DNA of 64,000 nt from Neopestalotiopsis rosae (taxonomy: Eukaryota; Ascomycota; Sordariomycetes; Amphisphaeriales; Sporocadaceae), in the NCBI GenBank assembly GCA_023078685.1, contig JALGAS010000006.1:4030001-4094000 (forward strand). Direction: 5' to 3'. The notes beneath the pieces were generated by a model. The model ran no database searches and was not told the DNA's origin. It worked only from the letters and a program-made list of their open reading frames with translations. This document shows, piece by piece, positions 59,524 to 64,000 of this stretch. Numbering within the stretch: the stretch's first letter is position 1; each line of letters starts with the position of its first letter. The translations under genes and the position numbers were made by a program.

Positions 59524-61756
59524 TTAAACGCAGGCTAGACAATCAGGGTCCAACTGGTTTCCCCAGACCCTCTCTGAAGTACCGTACGCCGTCATGCCAT
59601 CGACCGTTGTCGCATTCATCTGCCAAGGCTCCAGTTCCAGGACCACAACCTCATTGGCCTCTTCCGGCCTGACGACCGCGCCGGGTAGGTACAGCGACTG
59701 TTGGGGGCCGACGAGCCAATATCTCCCCAGATGAAAACCGTTGACCCACAGGTTGCCCTTGACCCCGTCGGGCAGCGCAATGAACGTGTCGAGCGTCATG
59801 CTCGAGTCGTTGGTCATGGCCGGGCCCACAAAGGTGCCGCGGTAAAAGTAGGGGGAGTCGGTCGTCGCCTTGGCTGTTGCTGCTGCTGCTGCTGCGGCGA
59901 GGGCAGCTTCCGCTCTTTGGACTGCTCCTCCTGCTCCTGCGGCGGCGGCGGACGTGGCAGCGGACGTTGCACCGCCGCACTCCTCTAGGGACGGGAGGGC
60001 GTCGAGCTGCAGAGGGTACATGTCCCAACCCACAAGGACCTCGCCTCCGACCGAGACGTCGCCCTTGATGCCCTTGAACTGGTCGATCAAGCGGTTGTCG
60101 TACGGGTTCCCGCGCGAGTAGTAGTCGACGCGTCCGAGGTTCTCGACGAGCAGCTGCAAGGTGTCGCCCGGCTGGAGCGACACGCTCACGTTGAGGGGGT
60201 GGTGGTACTGGCTGTCGATCACGCCGGCGATCGCCTCGTTCTTGTACACCAGGATCCGGTCGCGGGGTCGGTCGCCGGCTTGGAGCTGGCCCTCGACGAC
60301 GCTCGCGTTGGATGCGTGCTCGTACTCGTAGAGGGTGAAGCCGTACGATTGCCCGAGTGCCTCCATCGTCAGCGGAGAGGAGGCAGTAGTCTTTTCTCCG
60401 CGGACGTCGAAGAGGCTGCTAGACTGGCAGAGTGCAAACTCTGGAATCGACGACAGGGGGAGGTTTTCTGGCGGTTCCGGCACGCTGCCGTTGGCCACGA
60501 ATGGTAGGATTGCGTCGCGCATCTTAAAGTACAGCGCTCTTGTCCGGCCCGTCTCATCAAGTGGCGAGCCGTAGTCGTACGAAGACGTGAATACCGTCGT
60601 TCTATTCTGCCACATGGCACCATTCTATCGGTTGCTTGAATCAGTGGTTCGTCTCTTACCAAGCTGAATCACCATTCCAGCGTCGACATTCGTAGGGTAG
60701 GACTAACCTGAAAACCAAAGTTTGTACCACCATGAACCATGTAGAAGCTGATAGATGCCGAGTAGTTCCTCAAATGGTAGGCTATATCGTCAACAATGCC
60801 AGTATCATAGTCATCGTGGCCCTCTGTCGTGTTGTGTGAATTGTAAGAACCCCACTGATCTGGGGCCCAGGTGTAATATTCTGATAGATTACTGGGTCAG
60901 GGTATGTACCACTTGAGAGACATGCATATTCGAAAAACGTACCTCCATCCAACAATGGACCAAGCTCGGTCGGATCAGTAATGTACAAGTCTCGCGCTGG
61001 AAGTGCCCAAGATCCTCCGTCAATCTCTGCGAGAACGCCGGGGACCTGACCTCCCTCCAATGTCCAATCCACGCCGCCGTCATTCGTGTACAGAGGCACC
61101 TCGAAGCTCTCGCGCAGGATATCCCGAAGCGCGGCCGTGTAGTTGTGATTTTCACCGTACGATCCGTACTCATTCTCAACCTGCACCATGAGGATGGGAC
61201 CGCCGCGCGTCACTTGCAAGTCGGCAAAGCCCGAGGTTGTCGCGAGGTTCACAATGTACTTCTTGGCCTCTTCCAGGAACGGCGTGTTGTTGGTGCGCAC
61301 CACCATGTCCGGGATCGCGTTGAGCCACGCCGGGAAGCCTCCCCATTCGTGCTCTCCGCAAATGTACGGACCAGGTCTTAACACCACGTAGAGGCCCTCT
61401 TCCTGCGCGATCCTGAAATACTCTGCAATATCGTTCTGTGGATCATCCGAGGTCCAGTTCCCTTGCTGAGGCTCAAGGTTGTTCCAGAAAATGTACGAAA
61501 ATATCGTATTGATGCCCATGGCCCTGACCTTGGACAGCCTGTCCCGCCAATACTGGTACGGAATGCGCTGGGGATCCATCTGACCTCCAATGATTGTATA
61601 TGGCTCTCCATGTAGCAAGAATGTGTCATTGTTGTATGAAAACGCCGGAGGCGCCTCTGATGTTGCTGCTGCCGTGACCTCCTTCGAAGCCACTTGCTGC
61701 GCCCATCCGGCGGCTATACCGGCCATCAAGGCCAACGAGGCCTGAAAGTTCACCAT
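59524..61756 (-). CDS. Secreted beta-galactosidase, glycoside hydrolase family 35
   Basis: Releases terminal beta-galactose from plant or other glycans outside the cell. Three exons, 60943-61756, 60708-60880 and 59524-60624, with introns of 62 and 83 nt, give 695 residues. Residues 1-20 (MVNFQASLALMAGIAAGWAQ) are a signal peptide. Family motifs: GGQMDPQRIPYQYWRDRL, FSYIFWNNLEP, RPGPYICGEHEWGGFPAWL. The acid/base is E196 in VQVENEYGSYG and the nucleophile E272 in LLDGEYYTWAPDQWG, whose codon is split by intron 1. FYMVHGGTNFGF follows. The C-terminal half has the sugar-binding sandwich domains (FIALPDGVKGNLWVNG, HLGRYWLVGPQQSLYLPG) and an Ala-rich insert (about residues 540-580). Divergent from the GH29 gene. 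Confidence 0.93.
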
Positions 61757-62866
61757 GGTCAGAGTTGAGCAGTGCACAAACCAAAGCACATGGCGCTCAT
61801 TGAACAATGTTGACTTTGCGAGAGCATTATGAGTATTTCAAGGTGTACTCTTGCACGATGCCAATCTCGCCGCTGGCTCGTGTGGCCGACAATGGCAGGC
61901 AGATCAATGGTGCTCGATGTAACAATGCCATTCATGGCAGATAGTCGCCGCCAAATCAAGGGTCCAACAAATCCACTAATGGGAGCAAAGGGATCAAGAG
62001 TGTCCTCTAAACTAAATCGCCCCAGGTCTCCCTCTTCATCCGGTACAGCGTCACATTGCAGCGCCAGTGAATGACACTCAGGTTACTTGCTTTGTGGTAT
62101 CGCTTAGAACATTACAGGAGTTAGTTGCAAACCTTCAAGGGTACGGGCTCCCGAGCGCGGACTGCGGGGAACAAGTACGACCCGCTATCATACATACGAG
62201 CATACCTAGACTGTACAATTTGCATCGAACGACGAGAGGGGTTGGACGTTGCATCGCAGCGAGTAAAGTACTCAGGTTCACTCTTGCGATGCTGTTCCTG
62301 ATTAGTATGCATTTGATCCGCACGACAAAGATCTACAATAGGTTAGCTGAGAGACGGGTATAGACAAGCAGCACCAGAACAATGTCGACGCCCGCCTGCA
62401 GGACCAGCCAGTCGCTGTAACGCTCCAAATGAGGCGGGGTAGATTGAAGGTTCAGCGAGACCTTGAACCTGTCCGGGGGGCATGTGCCGAAAATCACGTT
62501 GCAGTATGCTAGAGACGTACACGAAATTGATGTCATTGTTTCCAGCGCTATCTGGGTATTGAGGACTGAAGAACACGACAATAGTGGTATGTTTTTCCTG
62601 CCATCGCGTTGTTATATTCATGTTTCGAATCTCCACTATTGAGCACGACTCATTGTGACTATAGCCAATCATCACGAAGCACGAGTATAGATGCGACTCG
62701 TCGGCTCCAATAGCGGCGCATTGCACAACGGTCGCAACCAGGACTTTCTGCTTGAAATAAGTTTATATCACGTATATTAGTCGTCCGTCGCTTGTCTAGT
62801 CGCGACTGCGGTCGCTTGGCGCTACAGACACATCTCTCAATTCTTCTTGGTGATCTGTTAGTCGAC
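61757..62866. promoter_or_regulatory. Divergent region between GH35 and GH29 genes
   Basis: 1.1 kb between divergent starts; no gene recognised. It could be a shared promoter for the two secreted glycosidases. Confidence 0.4.
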
Positions 62867-64000
62867 ATGGGATACTCCAAATGGATCCATTGCCTTGCTT
62901 TGCTGGTTCCGACTGTCTCGGCACAAGTGTATAATCCTCTGTATACTTCGGCCCAACTGTCAACAGTCAACTCTCTACCAATAGACATCAGCGATTTGAC
63001 AGACAATAAAGCTTTTGGGACATCACCAGGAGATGCCGATTTTGACGGCAAACAAAGTGACTATTTACATCCCCACCATGCCAAGCAACGATCTAGCTGA
63101 CGTACATTTGATAGGCTCTTACCCAGCGCAGTATCGCCCTGGAGCCAACCTGACTTTTGGCGGAGTATTCTACGAGTTCCAGGAGAACCAGACATATGAC
63201 AACTTTGTGTCCCAAGGTCAAGATCTGCCCTTTCCAGCTGGACAATACTCCAGCATAAACTTTTTCGCTTCAGCAGAATCCAGTCCGACCGAAGGGCAGA
63301 TTACAATCAGCTACAAAAATAAATCCGAAGTCCTAGCAGATGTCTCCGTGCCTCCGTGGTGGCAGTGGGTTTTCCCACCCGGAGGCGACATTGTGCTGCC
63401 CTTTTACTTTACAAACGAGTCTGCCAACTACAATAAATCACACATTTACCAACGCACGATATGGCTGGACTCGAGCAAGGAATTGGTGGGACTGCGCATG
63501 CCAGAGTCGGATGCAGGCAATAGATTGCACGTATTCGCGGCCACATTGACGCCAGTCACGAGTAGCGCCAATGGCACGGGAACACAGCTGGAGGTTGTGT
63601 ACGCGCGCTCCACCAAAAAGTATGCCGAGGTCGCGACCACACAAATCTACGAAGTCACCATCAGCAATGTCGACGATCAGGCGTGGATAACGGCCAACGA
63701 TAGCGTGCAGGTGACCATTGAGTCCGAGGGCGTCGTCACCACCAAGGCGGGCATCATCAATCGTCTTCGCCCAGGCGACAGGGTAATTGTCCAGGTCGAG
63801 GTCGAGAACAAGCCAGGTGTCGAAGCCGGCACAGTCGGCGTCGCAACCGCGCGCCTTACTTCGGGGGCCGTCAATGTGACGCATGATTTTGAAGCCACAT
63901 TTGGTATTGCGCCGTACGAGTCGACTTACGAGTCCATCTTTTCGCACGAAAGTCCGGATTGGTTCAACAATGCCAAGTTTGGAATCTTTATTCACTGGGG
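62867..64000 (+). CDS. Secreted alpha-L-fucosidase, GH29 (3' end outside window)
   Basis: Hydrolyses terminal alpha-linked fucose from glycans. Exon 1 is 62867-63056 and exon 2 starts at 63115, after a 58-nt intron; the frame stays open to the window end, giving about 358 visible residues. The start ATG gives MGYSKWIHCLALLVPTVSAQ, a clear signal peptide. The next 330 residues form an N-terminal beta-rich region (SYPAQYRPGANLTFGG, SINFFASAESSP, WWQWVFPPGGDIVLPFYF) found in fungal fucosidases but not in short bacterial ones. The last visible residues, WFNNAKFGIFIHWG, are the hallmark start of the GH29 catalytic barrel. The nucleophile Asp and acid/base lie beyond the window, so activity cannot be judged. 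Many N-glycosylation sites (NKS, NGT, NVT) fit secretion. Confidence 0.85.

Noticed and set aside
1..64000. CRISPR arrays, bacterial operons, rRNA genes
   Set aside because: No regularly spaced repeats or rRNA sequence were seen, and gene structure is clearly fungal.

Overview
The window looks like nuclear DNA of a filamentous ascomycete (Pezizomycotina; gene content and intron style suggest Sordariomycetes, possibly Hypocreales, but this is inference). The evidence is short GT-AG introns of about 45-60 nt, a tRNA-Leu with an anticodon-loop intron, a Zn2Cys6 regulator, a NACHT-ankyrin NLR, a Pth11-like rhodopsin-domain protein, a 2EXR protein and secreted glycoside hydrolases. About 18 protein genes and one tRNA can be supported. 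Exon coordinates were read by eye from splice signals and reading-frame continuity.

Layout. 1-3.5 kb: the 3' end of an unrecognised gene, an epoxide hydrolase, and a 2EXR protein. 3.5-13.3 kb: almost 10 kb with no gene I can support. 13.3-21.3 kb: conserved housekeeping genes, namely an otubain-type deubiquitinase with an unusual N-terminus, tRNA-Leu(CAG), lipoate octanoyltransferase LIP2 and a microbial-type PARG. 21.6-27.4 kb: an NLR (NACHT plus ankyrin repeats) and a small lectin-like protein. 30.4-36.8 kb: an RGS-LOV blue-light receptor with its photoadduct cysteine intact, a UbiA-type prenyltransferase or terpene cyclase, and a nucleoside-phosphorylase-like protein.

37.6-53 kb: a group that may work together. 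It contains an FMN-dependent NtaA-type monooxygenase divergent from a DUR3-type transporter, a Zn2Cys6 regulator, indoleamine 2,3-dioxygenase divergent from kynureninase, and a Dal5-type MFS permease. IDO and kynureninase are two non-adjacent steps of tryptophan breakdown. The promoter of the regulator and the shared IDO/kynureninase promoter both carry three CGGA direct repeats with a 13-bp identical core, which suggests (inference) that the regulator controls itself and the pathway. The DUR3-type transporter appears to have lost a conserved membrane block and is bridged there by an 8-nt micro-exon.

54.7-64 kb: a Pmp3/Sna-type membrane protein, a rhodopsin-domain (Pth11-like) protein, and a divergent pair of secreted glycosidases (GH35 beta-galactosidase and GH29 alpha-L-fucosidase, the latter cut by the window end).
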